A stretch of 64,000 bases of DNA from Ursus arctos (Eukaryota > Chordata > Mammalia > Carnivora > Ursidae), in assembly GCF_023065955.2 (NCBI RefSeq), contig NW_026623019.1, forward strand, positions 16,868,350 through 16,932,349, given 5' to 3'. Numbering within the stretch: the stretch's first letter is position 1; every line of letters starts with the position of its first letter. Below are positions 33,350-43,959 of this stretch, piece by piece. The notes beneath the pieces were generated by a model, which searched no databases, was not told the DNA's origin, and saw only the letters and a program-made list of their open reading frames with translations. Made by a program: the position numbers and the translations under genes.

Positions 33350-33640
33350 AATGTTATATAACCATGAAAATTATCATGCATACTCATTTTTTAATAGATG
33401 TTCATGAGATGTTGGTAGAAAAAGAAGGTAATAGAACAGCATGAGAATGTGAGTCAACTGTTATTTGGAAAATTTTGGGAGGATATATAACAAAATATTT
33501 ACAATGGCAATCTCTGGGCAGTAGGCTTTCAAGAGAGGTTATTTTCTGTTTGGTTATCAATATAACTTTTTTTTTTTACAATGATTGTAAGCCACCAGTA
33601 CTGTATAATAACAAATGTTTCTAAATGTATAACAACACTA
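33350..33640 (+). mobile_element. L1 3' UTR fragment (old L1M type)
   Basis: GGAATGTTATATAACCATG, GGCAATCTCTGGGCAGTAGG and GTTATCAATATAAC are L1M-like 3' end phrases. The fragment ends shortly before the RFC5-derived sequence. Confidence 0.55.
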
Positions 33641-33709
33641 ATATGAACTTTCCAGAGTCAGATTTTCATTTGTAGCTGTGCAGACATGCTAGGGATATAA
33701 CAATTCCCC

Positions 33710-34644
33710 TTGGAGCCTCAGAGCTGGTTACCTCCATGGCAGACAAAAGTAGGAAACTGACCTGCGTTGAAAAATACCACCCACATTTCTCATCAGGACA
33801 TCCTGAGAAACATTCAAAAACTTGTCAATGAAGTTTGATTGCCCTATCTGCTTCTCAATAACCCTCCAGGGATAGGAAAGACAACCCTAGCCCATGCTAA
33901 GCTATTATACAAAGATAAAAAAAAAAAAAAAACAGCAACTTACTCTTGCAGTAATAGATATCATTCCAGGACCAATCCTGTACTTTACCAGCACAGGACA
34001 ATGTTTAAGAAAGGCTTAAAATTAGAGGCTAACTAATGCCATGACTCCAGATACTGAGAATGCTTAAAGTAGAGTAATTGAGAAATTTATGAAGGATCCA
34101 TATTCTACCTCATTTGTAACTCTCTGTTGAAGATTTTCCTTGCATTACAGTCCTGGTATATAATGTTCCAAGTTAGTCTTCTGACTTCAGAACTCATTGT
34201 TGCCAATGTAAGACATATCTAAAGAGAGAAAGTTGCCATAAGTGAAAGTAGACTGAAAGCACTTGTAGTTCTTTTCAGTGGAGGTATGTGAAGGGCTCTT
34301 CATGTCTAATAGAGCACCAACATGGTTTTTGGGAGGGGGGTAGGACAGAATGTATACCTGTATATGGAACACCATCTCAAGTGTGATTTTGCCAACACTC
34401 AGGACTGGATTTTGAATCAAGACCTTACCACAGCTCATAGAAATACTCTGAAGAGGTTGGCATTACATAATATTCTTCTTTGACTTAGAATGGACTTTAC
34501 ATCATCAGTTCAAATACATTTATTGACCAAAATGGCAGACATTGAGTACAAACTTTTCGTTTATACCAAAAAGAAGCAGATTCAGCTAAATTTCCTAACT
34601 GCTGCGTTTAAATCACCAGAGACTCTATTGTTGCAGAGGCTTAG
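33710..34644 (+). pseudogene. RFC5: processed pseudogene of RFC5 (replication factor C subunit 5)
   Basis: This is a colinear, intronless, decayed copy of the RFC5 coding sequence. The functional gene encodes an AAA+ clamp-loader subunit of 340 residues in many exons. Recognisable in order are a TTG in place of the initiator (33710), VEKYHPH, a Walker A derivative NPPGIGKTT near 33860, LLYKDK, RTMFKKGLKLE, an EKF-type stretch after 34070, and near the end SSVQIHLLTKMADIEYKL (about 34505-34555). The stop TAG is at 34642-34644. An A16 run (33918-33933) replaces part of the sequence after Walker A, about 17 bases are lost after VEKYHP, and the Walker B (DEAD) region is lost around 34020-34045. 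Stops and frame changes are frequent, and about 90 bases are missing overall. The comparison uses RFC5 as I remember it. It cannot encode a working protein. Confidence 0.93.
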
Positions 34645-36340
34645 ACTTCCAGCTATAATTCAAAGAAATCAGCAGTAGCAGTTCGAGAACAAAACACATA
34701 GTTATGTGATCAAACTATAGTCACCCAAAATTATCGACAGTTTCAGGCTTCAGTTGGCAAAATTTTTAAAAGTACTGCATTTGCAGTATAGTAAAGATAT
34801 AGAAGACAAGGTGTGATATTTAAGTACTTTATTGTAGTATTTGTCTTTTACAGAAAAAAAAAACACCAAAAAAAAGCTTATGTCAGTCTTAAGGGTTTTA
34901 CTCTTCAGTTGCTTAGATGAAAGGAAATTGGCCAACCCATCATGGTTTGGAATATAAGGCTTTCAAATCTAGTATCATCAAAGTTTCTTATGAACATTCG
35001 TCTTCAAAATTAAGTTTGAAAATATAGTCTTAGGAATTGTCTGTATTTACACTGAAGCAGGTTTTACTGGGTTTGTGGCCAGAGAGATGATATAATAAAC
35101 TCATTTATAAGTGTGCTTTCTCTTCTTGAAGTAGAATTACCAGCAGCCTTCTGATTGTGGTGTGAAAGGCGGACAAAAGAAAATTGTAAGTGTAACATAC
35201 AACTAGCCTTCAAATGATACCATTTGATACCATTGATATACAAAAAGTACTTTCTTAATGTAGGACACTTGAGAGAAGCCAGACTCTAAATCTATAACTG
35301 TTGAAAAGAAAGGACATTTTGTACAAAATTAGCAACTTATTTACAGTAATTATATTGTATTGACGTTAGCACTCTTCATAATTTTTTAAACATCAGCTTT
35401 CTTGTTATTTCTATCATATATAACCCTTCTTTCTCTAGCAAGACAGTTATAAAGAGGTGGTCCTATTCAATTTGGATTTATAATCAGGCCTTCGCAGTCT
35501 AAGGATCACAGAATTACCATTCTGTTACTAGTACCATTCTGATACTCAACTTTCTTTGAAAAGTTGGATTTTATCTTAGTGTTAAATTCTTGTATTATTT
35601 ACAAGGAGACGTCTTCTTTCATCATCAATGATTTCCATAGATTTCATCATCTACCAAAGACATCTTCAGAAGTTCAAAGGCTAACGACCAAGTAGAGAGG
35701 TCTCAGATTTTCAGATAACCCTTACATTAACGATTTTTACTAAGTAATTTCCACCTCAAACAAAACTTCACCAGTCTCTGAAATATATGGGTGTCAATGG
35801 CCACTTAAAATTTTTAAAAATACATTAAGTAAATTTAGAAGCTAAAGTGGTGTCTTAGAGTAAAATCACATCTCAACTGGCAGGAACACCAAAGCATTTG
35901 ACATAGTGTCTCAGATAAGAAATGAAAAAACATATCTAAGGAAAGTTTTTGTTTTCCAATGACCATCAGCTAATTGAATAATGGTTTTACATTTCAGCAC
36001 CTTCTGGGAAGGAGTACTACCACTGAGAGAGGTTAACAGCTTGCTTTGTGGGCACCACTGGTCTATAGTGACAAAGGACAGTTGTGGTTCTTAGCTCTCT
36101 CCAGCTCCTGATCCCAGCTTTCCTTGGGATCTGGAGATGGACAGCTGGTGCCAGATGCGTGCTGAAAGAATTCTCAGGAAACTCATAGAAATAGTTAAAT
36201 TCACAGTAAACCTGATTCAAGTTACTGAGTGGCCACAAATTTCCTTTTTGCCTGTGGATGTTCTGCAGCCCCGGTAGGGGTTTACCTTTCAACTTGTTCC
36301 TAAATGTTCACTTCCCTTCTGTGAGTAATCATCATCATCA
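34645..36340 (+). other. probable RFC5 pseudogene 3' UTR, then featureless intergenic DNA
   Basis: Directly after the pseudogene stop the sequence is AT-rich and repeat-free. It may correspond to the RFC5 mRNA 3' UTR, which I cannot delimit. A-rich runs at about 34852-34876 could be internal or the remnant of a poly(A) tail. No gene is seen to 36340. Confidence 0.35.
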
Positions 36341-36344
36341 TCAG

Positions 36345-36595
36345 TAACATTTTTGGTCTTACTCTTTGCTAGGTACTGTGCTGATAATGCTGCGTGCATT
36401 ATTTATCATTTTTTTTATTATCATATGACGCTGAGCTGGGTGTTCTCCTATCTTCATTTACAAGTATAAAAAATGATTTAGCTAGATCCTATTTCACACA
36501 GGGGCTAAGTGGCATAGTCCAGTGTTGAACCCAGGCAGTCTAACTCACAGCCCACTATCTTAACCACTGCTCTACCAAGCACTCTACTCAATAAA
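36345..36595 (-). repeat. MIR element
   Basis: TTGCTAGGTACTGTGCTGATAATG, the Walker-free core CACACAGGGGCTAAGTGGCA and TTGAACCCAGGCAGTCTAAC occur in reverse MIR order. Confidence 0.75.
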
Positions 36596-36599
36596 GGAA

Positions 36600-37035
36600 A
36601 AAGTATTAATCATCATTGAAAATGTCATAGATTATAATTATGCCAGTGTTTTTTCATCACTACCAACTCAGTAACCATATCATCTTCTCTAAGAGCTTCT
36701 CTATGTTTTATAAAATATTTCATTCTTGCTCTAGGCATAAACACTGGGGAGTGGGGGATGGGTGCAGAGAGAAGGGGGCCTTCTCACCACTGGAGAGCTG
36801 ATTAATTTATAATTAGCGAAGGCTAAAAGGTCCCTTTCTGAAACTTTTGCTTGGGGGCCTAGAATTAAAACTTAGTCACTGAATCCTGTCTCTTTTTTGG
36901 GGAAGAAGATCCATCACTAGGTCTGAAGTTCCCTCTCCACAGCTCAACTGAGACAGTTCCCTGATGTGGAGTTTCAATGCGGAGCCTCTGCACGTGATCC
37001 GTATATAGTCTTTTGTGCTTATTCTCAAAACTCCA
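36600..37035. promoter_or_regulatory. repeat-free stretch with a homeodomain-motif cluster
   Basis: GATTAATTTATAATTAGCG at about 36800-36818 has overlapping ATTAAT and TAATTA cores. I infer a possible enhancer core. The rest of the stretch has no assignable feature. Confidence 0.25.
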
Positions 37036-37039
37036 TCTT

Positions 37040-38242
37040 TTACTTTTTTCAACTGTATATTATAAAAAATTTTAAATATACAGAGAAGATGAAACTATCT
37101 TTAAAAATAGTACAATGGACTGCCATCGACCCATCACCACCTAGATTCAACACCCATATACCTGCTACCTAGTTGTTAACATATTTTGGCATATTTAAAC
37201 ATATTTATTTATATTGACCCTTGGCTACTTAATACTGTAGTGTACATCTTCTAAGAATAAGAACATCCTCTTACATAATCACATGCCCTTAACATATCTA
37301 AGAAAATTAACATTATTGCTCTAATATCATATAATACCTAGTCCAAATTCAAACCCCCTCATTTGTTCCAAACTTGTTTCTTATGGCTGATTTTTAAAAA
37401 TTAGCATTAAGACAATGTATATGCATTGCATTTGCTTGTTGTATCACTTGGTATTTTTTATTCTAGAAGAATCTTTCCCTATTTGGTGTGTGACACCAAA
37501 ATTTTAAGGAACGTAAGAAGTTTTTGTATGATGTTCCACATTCCGTATGTGTTTGCTTACTCTTGGAGTCATTAACTTTTTCCTCTAGCCCTCATAATTC
37601 CTATAAACTGAGAAGTTTAAGGGTCTGAATAGATTTTGGCTGAAGTACTTTATAGGTGATGCTTTTGGACTTGGGTTGCATGATGTCAGGTGTGTCATTC
37701 CTTCTAATCTAACAGAGATCTTGCATTTGTAAAGATATTTCTTGGGGCGCCTGGGTGTCTCAGTAGGTTAAGTGTCTGACTCTTGATTTTGATTCAGGTC
37801 ATGATCTCAGCGTTGTGAGATTGAGTTCTGTGTCAGGCTCTGGCTGGGTATGGAGTCTGTTTAGGATTCTCTCTCTCTCCCTCTGCCCCTCTCCTCCAGC
37901 TCAAGCTCACACACACTCTCTCTCTCTCTGAGAAAAAAAATTTTTTTCTTTCTCTTTAACATTAGCAAGAAATCCATGGGGTTATACTTTGGCATCATTT
38001 GAATACACTGTTCCACTACATCTTTTCATTTAATGGCTTTATAATCCATTGATGGTCCTTCCATCTACCATTCCATCTTCATTGACTGGCTTTCATTCTT
38101 GTATAGAGTTTGAAATAATTATTTTTCTACATGTGATTATGACACCGACTTAATAGGTTCATGTGCTTTTAATTTGGGGGTTTGATTTCAATTTTAGAGT
38201 TTTTCCTTTTTATATAAAAAACCCTTATAGAGTTCGAAGTTT
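37040..38242. mobile_element. ancient LINE-like repeat, host of the L1 insertions
   Basis: AAATAGTACAATGGACTGCC, CACCTAGATTCAACACCC and CAAACTTGTTTCTTATGGC follow an old L1-type repeat whose sequence appears to continue after 42158 (AAGGTATAATTAAGAGAAATC). A Can-SINE interrupts it at 37744. Confidence 0.5.
37744..37940 (+). mobile_element. Can-SINE, long type (diverged)
   Basis: The head is GGGGCGCCTGGGTGTC. The body has the older GACTCTTGATTTTGATTCAGG variant. The tail is an A8 run. No clean TSD was found. Confidence 0.85.
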
Positions 38243-38254
38243 AAAGTATATGAA

Positions 38255-38870
38255 AATACATATAGCAAAAGAATTGAAAGCAAGAACTCAAACAGATATT
38301 TGTACACCCGTGTTCATAGTAGCATTATTCACAGTAGCCAAAAGGTGGAAGGAACCAAATGCCCACTGATGGATGAATGGAGAAATAAAATGTGGTACAT
38401 TCATACAATAGAATATTATTCAGCCTTAAAGAGGAAGAAAATTCTGACCAGTGCTGCATGGATGAAACTTGAGGACATTATGATAAGTGAAATAAGTCTG
38501 TTACAAAAAGATAAATACTGTATGAGTCCACTTATATGAGGTGTACCTAAAGTAAAAAATTCATAGAAAGAGGAAGTATAATAATGGTTGCCAGGGGTTG
38601 GGGGAAGGGGAAAATGAGAAGTTGTTTAATGGATACAGATTCAGTTTTTCAAGATGAAAAGAATTTTGAATACTGAATGCATAACAATGTGAAAATAGTT
38701 AACACTACTGAACTATACATTTAAAAATGGTTAAGATGGTAAATTTTATATTATATGTATTTTACCAAAATTAAAATGTTTCAAATTTTAAAAAATGTTA
38801 AGTTCAAAATAAAAAATTAAATTAAAAATAAAAATTAAATTTGAATTTAAATTAATTTAAATTAAAAATA
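38255..38870 (+). mobile_element. L1 3' end (L1M type), first of two tandem L1 pieces
   Basis: CATAGTAGCATTATTCACAG, AGCCAAAAGGTGGAAGGAAC and GAATATTATTCAGCCTTAAAG are classic L1M 3' end phrases. The tail is an AT-rich stretch with AAATTAAA repeats (38800-38870). The 12-mer AAAGTATATGAA just before it (38243-38254) recurs at 41907 and 42146. Confidence 0.8.
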
Positions 38871-39439
38871 CAGACTCAGGATGGCTTTACCAGTGAGTGC
38901 TACCAAACATTTAAGGAATTAAAGCCCAACCTTATCAAATTCTTCCAAAAAATTGAAGAGGCGGGAACACTGCCAAACCCATTTTATAAGGCCAGCATTA
39001 CCCTTATACCAAAGCCAGACAAGGACACTACAAGAGAAGAAAATTGCTGGCCAATATCCCTGCCAAATGAACATAGATGCAAATATCCTCAACAAATACT
39101 AACAAACCAAATTCAACAATACATTAAAAGGATCATAAGCCATGACCAAGTGGGATTTTTCCCTGGGATACAAAGATTATTCAACATTAAGGAAATCAAT
39201 AAATGCGAGCCACTATCATAACAGAATGAAGGATAAAAATCATATAATTGTCTCAATAGATGAAGAAAAAGCATTTGACGAAATTCGACATTTGTTCATA
39301 ATAAAAACTCTCAACAAATTAGGTATAGAAGGACTGTACCTCAATATACAAAGGCTACATTTGATAAATCTGCAGCTAACCACATACTCAAAGGTGAAAA
39401 GCTGAAAACTTTTTCTCTAAGATCAAGAACAAGACAAGG

Positions 39440-39640
39440 GGGGCGCCTGGGTGGCACAGCAGTTAAGCGTCTGCCTTCGGCTCAGGGCGTGATCCCGGCG
39501 TTGTGGGATCGAGCCCCACATCAGGCTCCTCTGCTATGAGCCTGCTTCTTCCTCTCCCACTCCCCCTGCTTGTGTTCCCTCTCTCACTGGCTGTCTCTAT
39601 CTCTGTAGAATAAATAAATAAAATCTTTAAAAAAAAAAAA
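39440..39640 (+). mobile_element. Can-SINE, ursid-like, nested in L1 ORF2, exact TSD
   Basis: The TSD AAGAACAAGACAAGG lies at 39425-39439 and 39641-39655. The SINE has a near-consensus body and an A14 tail. It postdates the L1 it interrupts. Confidence 0.96.
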
Positions 39641-41727
39641 AAGAACAAGACAAGGATGTCCACCCTTGCCAATTCTATTCACTACAGTAGTGGAAGTTCT
39701 AGCCAGAGAAATCAGTCAAGAAACAGAAATAAAGGCATCCAAAGCAGAAAAGGAAAAGTAACTGTCTCTGTTCACGATGGCATAGTATTATATATAGAAA
39801 ACCCTAAAGATACCACCAAAAAACTATTAGAAATGATAAGGACAAAAAAGTTAGTTGCAGGACAAAAAAGCAACCATAAAGATCAGTTGTATGTCTATAC
39901 ACTAACAACGCACTATTTGAAAAAGAAAGTAAGAAAACATTCCCATTTACAGTAGCATCAAAAAGAGTAAAATACTCAGGAATAAATTTAACCAAGGAGG
40001 TAAAGGTTTTTATATTAAAAACTACAAAACATTGATGAAAGGAATTGAAAAAGAAATAAATAAATGGAAAGATAGTCCATGTTCATGAATTGTGAGAATT
40101 AGTATTATTAAAGTGATCATGCAACCCAAAGCTATCTACACATTCAGTGCGATCTCTAAAAATTCCAATGGTATTTTTCGAAGAAATAGAAAAACAATCC
40201 TATTTTTGTATGGAAAGTATATGAGAACCCCAAATTAAAAAAAAAAAAAAAGACCTTTAATAGCCAAAATGATCTTGAGCAAGGAGAACAAAACTGGAGG
40301 CATCGCACTTCCTGAGTTCAAACTGTACGACAAAACTATAGTAACCAAAGCAGTAAGGTGTTGGCATAAAACAGACGCTAGACCAATGGAACAAAATAGG
40401 AAGTCCAGAAATAAATCTACACATATACAGTCAATTAATTTTTGAAAACAGCACCAAGAATACAAAATGGGGAAAGGATAGTCTTTTCAATAAATGGTGT
40501 TGAGAAAACTGGATAACCACACACAGAAGAGTGAAATGGGGCCCTATCTTCCATCATAAGCAAAAATCAACTCAAAATGGATTAAACACTTAAATGTGAG
40601 AACTGAAACCATAAAACTCCTGGAAGTCGACATAGAGGGAAAGCTCCTTGACATTGGCATTGACAATGATTTTTTTGGGTATGACACCAAAAGCACAAGC
40701 AACAAAAGCAAAAATGAACAAAATAAAACATAAACAAAAATAAACAATCTAAAATGCTTCTGCACAGCAAAGAAAATCAACAAAAGGAAATGGCAACATG
40801 TGGAATGGGAGAAAATATTTGCAAGCCATATATCTGAAAAGAGGTTAATATTCAAAACATATGAAGTACTCCTACGACTCAGCAACAACAAAAAAACTTC
40901 ATAAAAATAAATTTTTAAATGGACAAAGGACTCGAATATATATTTTGCCAAAGTGAGCATATGTGTGACCAACAGGGATGTGAAAAGGGGCTCAACACCA
41001 TTAATCATCAAGGAAATGCAAATTAAAACCATGAGATAACATCTCACACCTGTAAGGTTGGCTATTTTTATAAAAATAAAACAGAATAAGTGGTGGTAAG
41101 GATGTCAAAAACAGTGTCCCTGATACACCGTTGGAGGAAATGTAAATTGATAACAGCCATTATGGACAATAGTATGGAGGGCCCTAAAAAATTTTGAAAT
41201 AGAGCTATCGTATGATCCAGCAATCATACTTCTGGGTATATGTGCAAAAAAATCAAAAGCAGGGTCTTGAAGGGAAATCTGTTATTATGAATAATAACCA
41301 AGATATGGAAACAACCTAAATGTCCAATAACAGATGAATGGATAAAGAAAATGGAATATATACATAAAAAATGGAATATGATTCTGCATTTAAAAAAAGA
41401 AAGAAATCCTGCCATTTGCAGCAATGTGGATGGATCTGGAGGACTCTGAATAACATAAACCAGAGTTGGAAAGACAAATAGTGAATAATCTCATTTACAT
41501 GTAGAATCTAAAATACTCCATAGAAGCACAGAGTAGAATGATTATCAGAGGTTAAGGAGACTAGAATATGGGGAGATGGCGGTCAAAGGGTACAAAGTTT
41601 CAGTTATGCAAAATAAGTAAGTAGGATCTCTACTAGATAGTCTAGTACCCATAGCTACAATACTGTATTGCATATTCAAAATTTGCTAAGATGGTAGACC
41701 TTATGTTAAGTAATCTTATCACACACA

Positions 41728-41748
41728 CATCATCATCATCATCATCAT
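41728..41748. repeat. (CAT)n microsatellite in L1 3' UTR
   Basis: ACACAT leads into six to seven CAT units within the L1 3' end. Confidence 0.85.
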
Positions 41749-41918
41749 GAAGGGGGTAGGAAGAAACTTTGGGAGGTTTTGGATATATCTATGGCCTTGA
41801 TGGTGGTGGTTCCACTTGTATACTTGTCCCCAAACTCTTCAAGTTGTATATATTAAATATGCACAGCTTTTCACATACTAATTGTGCTTCAATAAAATAG
41901 AAAAAAAAAGTATATGAA

Positions 41919-42145
41919 GGGGTGCCTGGGTGGCTCAGTCAGGTAAGTGGCTGACTCTTGATTTTGGCTTAAGTCATGATCTCAAGGTCATGATCTCATG
42001 GTCGTGAGATTGAGCCCCACCTTGAGCCCCACCGTGGGGCTCCACACCCAGTCTGCTTAAGATTCTTTCCTTTTTCTTCTGCTCCTCCCCCTCAACTTGC
42101 ACGCACATGTGCTTGTGTGCTCTCACTCTCTCTCTCTAAAAAAAA
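41919..42145 (+). mobile_element. Can-SINE with internal duplications, exact TSD
   Basis: The TSD AAAGTATATGAA lies at 41907-41918 and 42146-42157. The body repeats GTCATGATCTCA and TTGAGCCCCACC, which makes it longer than its relatives. Confidence 0.93.
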
Positions 42146-42157
42146 AAAGTATATGAA

Positions 42158-42464
42158 AAGGTATAATTAAGAGAAATCTCACTTCACATCCCTCTCCCCT
42201 CTATCCTAATAGGTAACTATTTTTATTCATTTCTGATTTATCTTTCTGAAATTTCATTTTACAAACTTAAGAAACTACATATATGCACTATTTTCCCTCC
42301 TTTCTTACACATAAAGATAATACAGAGTGTGAGGTATAAATCCAATTTTATCCCTTTTCATAAAGATTATAATGAAGTAAATGGATTCATAGCTTCATAT
42401 CTTTTGATGTTATATAAAATGTATCCCCTCTTATTGATGGAAACAGTGGAAGTCACACAAATGT
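42158..42464. mobile_element. continuation of the ancient LINE-like host repeat
   Basis: AGGTATAATTAAGAGAAATC and the CCCTCTCCCC block fit the sequence expected after 38242 if the 3.9-kb L1/SINE insertion is removed. Confidence 0.45.
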
Positions 42465-42650
42465 TCTTTTTTTTAAAGATTTATTTATTTATTTGGGAGG
42501 GGAGGGGCAGAGGGAGAGGGAGAGAGAATCTTAAGTGGACTCCAGGCTGAGTGCAGAGCCCGAAGAACAGCTCCATCTCATGACCCTGAGATCATGACCT
42601 GAGGTGAAACCAAGAGTCAGCTGTTTAACCGAATGCCCCACCCAGGTGCC
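42465..42650 (-). mobile_element. Can-SINE, long type (diverged)
   Basis: It starts with TTTTAAAGATTTATTTATTTATT and ends with CACCCAGGTGCC. The body has few CT-tract matches to the ursid-like type and several small changes. Confidence 0.85.
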
Positions 42651-42654
42651 TTCA

Positions 42655-42875
42655 CTCAAACTTTCTACGATAGAATCTCTGGCAACTTTTATTTGCACTG
42701 TTACTCAAATGGAGAAGACTGTTCCTGGTGCACATGGACAGACAGACAGACAGACTATATTTAGCCTTTAAAAAAAAGGATTTTAGATTTTGATAACAGT
42801 GATCAATTTCTAATTGACATTAGTCTCCTTGTCAAGGTTCCTACACTTGGATCTGCATTTTCCAATAACATTGAT
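42655..42875. repeat. short intergenic stretch with a (GACA)n microsatellite
   Basis: Five GACA units lie at about 42737-42755. No other feature is seen. Confidence 0.6.
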
Positions 42876-42879
42876 AATA

Positions 42880-43070
42880 TAACCTAAGAAAACAACATTT
42901 GCTCTTCAAAACAAATACATAGAACCCCAAAATACATAAAGCAAAAATGATATACCCGAAAGGAGAAACAGATAATTCTGCAGTTATTGTTGGATATTTC
43001 AATGCCTCTCCCTCAATGATTGATGAAGTAGACAGAAAACACACAGAATCAGCGAGCGAGGCAAATGTTA
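42880..43070 (+). mobile_element. L1 ORF2 fragment (endonuclease region)
   Basis: AACCCCAAAATACATAAAGC, GTTATTGTTGGATATTTCAA and the TGAAGTAGACAGAAAAC end resemble the L1 ORF2 N-terminal third. Heavily decayed. Confidence 0.6.
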
Positions 43071-43074
43071 TTAA

Positions 43075-43950
43075 TGATAACTGCTGTTTCTCTGCTTAAG
43101 TTCCAGTTGCTCTGACGACCAATCCTACTCCTTTCCTGACGTCTGGCATGGAATGGGCTTTACGTGGTCTTTCAGCTTCTGATAGGTTGAGAACTTGGAA
43201 AACAAGAGCATGAAAGTTGCATAATCAGCAATTCAGGATATGGAGAACATGTTAAACAATCAAATGGTCACTTTCACTGAGACCTGTTCTAAGAACTGAG
43301 CCAACTGAAGAACATTTAAGCGACCCCATCACCAGCATAAAATATTCAGCAGGGCCACCCTGAACTACCATGCCACAAGGACCTTCAAGGACCTCTTGAA
43401 GAATTAAAGTTGTTCCCTCCTTCAGTGTCCTGGGAATCACCTACCAAGGTCTCCAGAACACCACCAGGGAATGAAAACCTTCGACTTTAATGCTGCAGGA
43501 ATTTACACAGTAGCAATAATGCCAAAAAGCAGACTGGAAGAGGGTGCCCTAATGGAAGATTGAACTCTATGATAATTAGAAAGTCCAGAAGCTCTCCTCT
43601 AAATTACTCTGGTTCAAGTTCTTACATCTCAGACCTATTCCCATGATTCAAGAAATATGGAAATCTCATCATGCATCTTCTCTTGTTCTTACTGATTAGC
43701 AAAAATCAAGCACCAGGCCTAGAAGAAATAGGTGGGAGTGTGTTTGCTGGTGTATGAGTCATCTGGGAAAGAATGCCTGACCCATGGTTGTGATTTGACA
43801 ATAGGGCATACAGACACACATCGCAGCCGTGGGTTCCCAACAGAACTGTCTACAAAGGCTGAACACTTACCTGGGGCCATGAGATAGTCAACACTCAAGG
43901 CACACTGATTCATTTGTTATACCAGCCATGGAGGGGCTTGAGGAAAATAA
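43075..43950. other. unassigned stretch, possibly an old LTR
   Basis: It has a different texture from the flanks and lies directly after an L1 fragment. The minus strand has two short open frames (43252-43440 and 43719-43913) with no similarity I recognise. Possible LTR or unique non-coding DNA. Confidence 0.3.
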
Positions 43951-43959
43951 ATAGAAATT

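Larger units (their letters stand above)
38871..41906 (+). pseudogene. decayed L1 LINE: ORF2 reverse-transcriptase region to 3' end
   Basis: The plus strand reads as a broken L1 ORF2. Visible pieces are SITLIPKPDKD, the RIISHDQVGF block and IDEEKAFDEIRH (RT block A-like, about 39255-39290). The catalytic FADD block is destroyed by a small deletion near 39765-39775 (reads VHDGIVLYIENP in one frame). A 3' UTR with a CAT microsatellite (41728-41748) and an A9 tail follows. Many stops and frameshifts make it inactive. A Can-SINE splits it at 39440. The open frames on the minus strand here are shadows. Confidence 0.88.

Noticed and set aside
33839..34036. A small P-loop ATPase gene from the Walker A-like NPPGIGKTT frame
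   Set aside because: The frame is a fragment of the RFC5 pseudogene with broken neighbours and no start or stop in the right places.
39142..39405. A novel reverse-transcriptase gene
   Set aside because: It is one open piece of a decayed L1 ORF2 with frameshifts before and after and the catalytic block lost.
40235..41424. Minus-strand hydrophobic frames that look like membrane proteins
   Set aside because: Antisense of A-rich L1 ORF2 and 3' end sequence, which gives Phe/Leu/Ile-rich artefacts.
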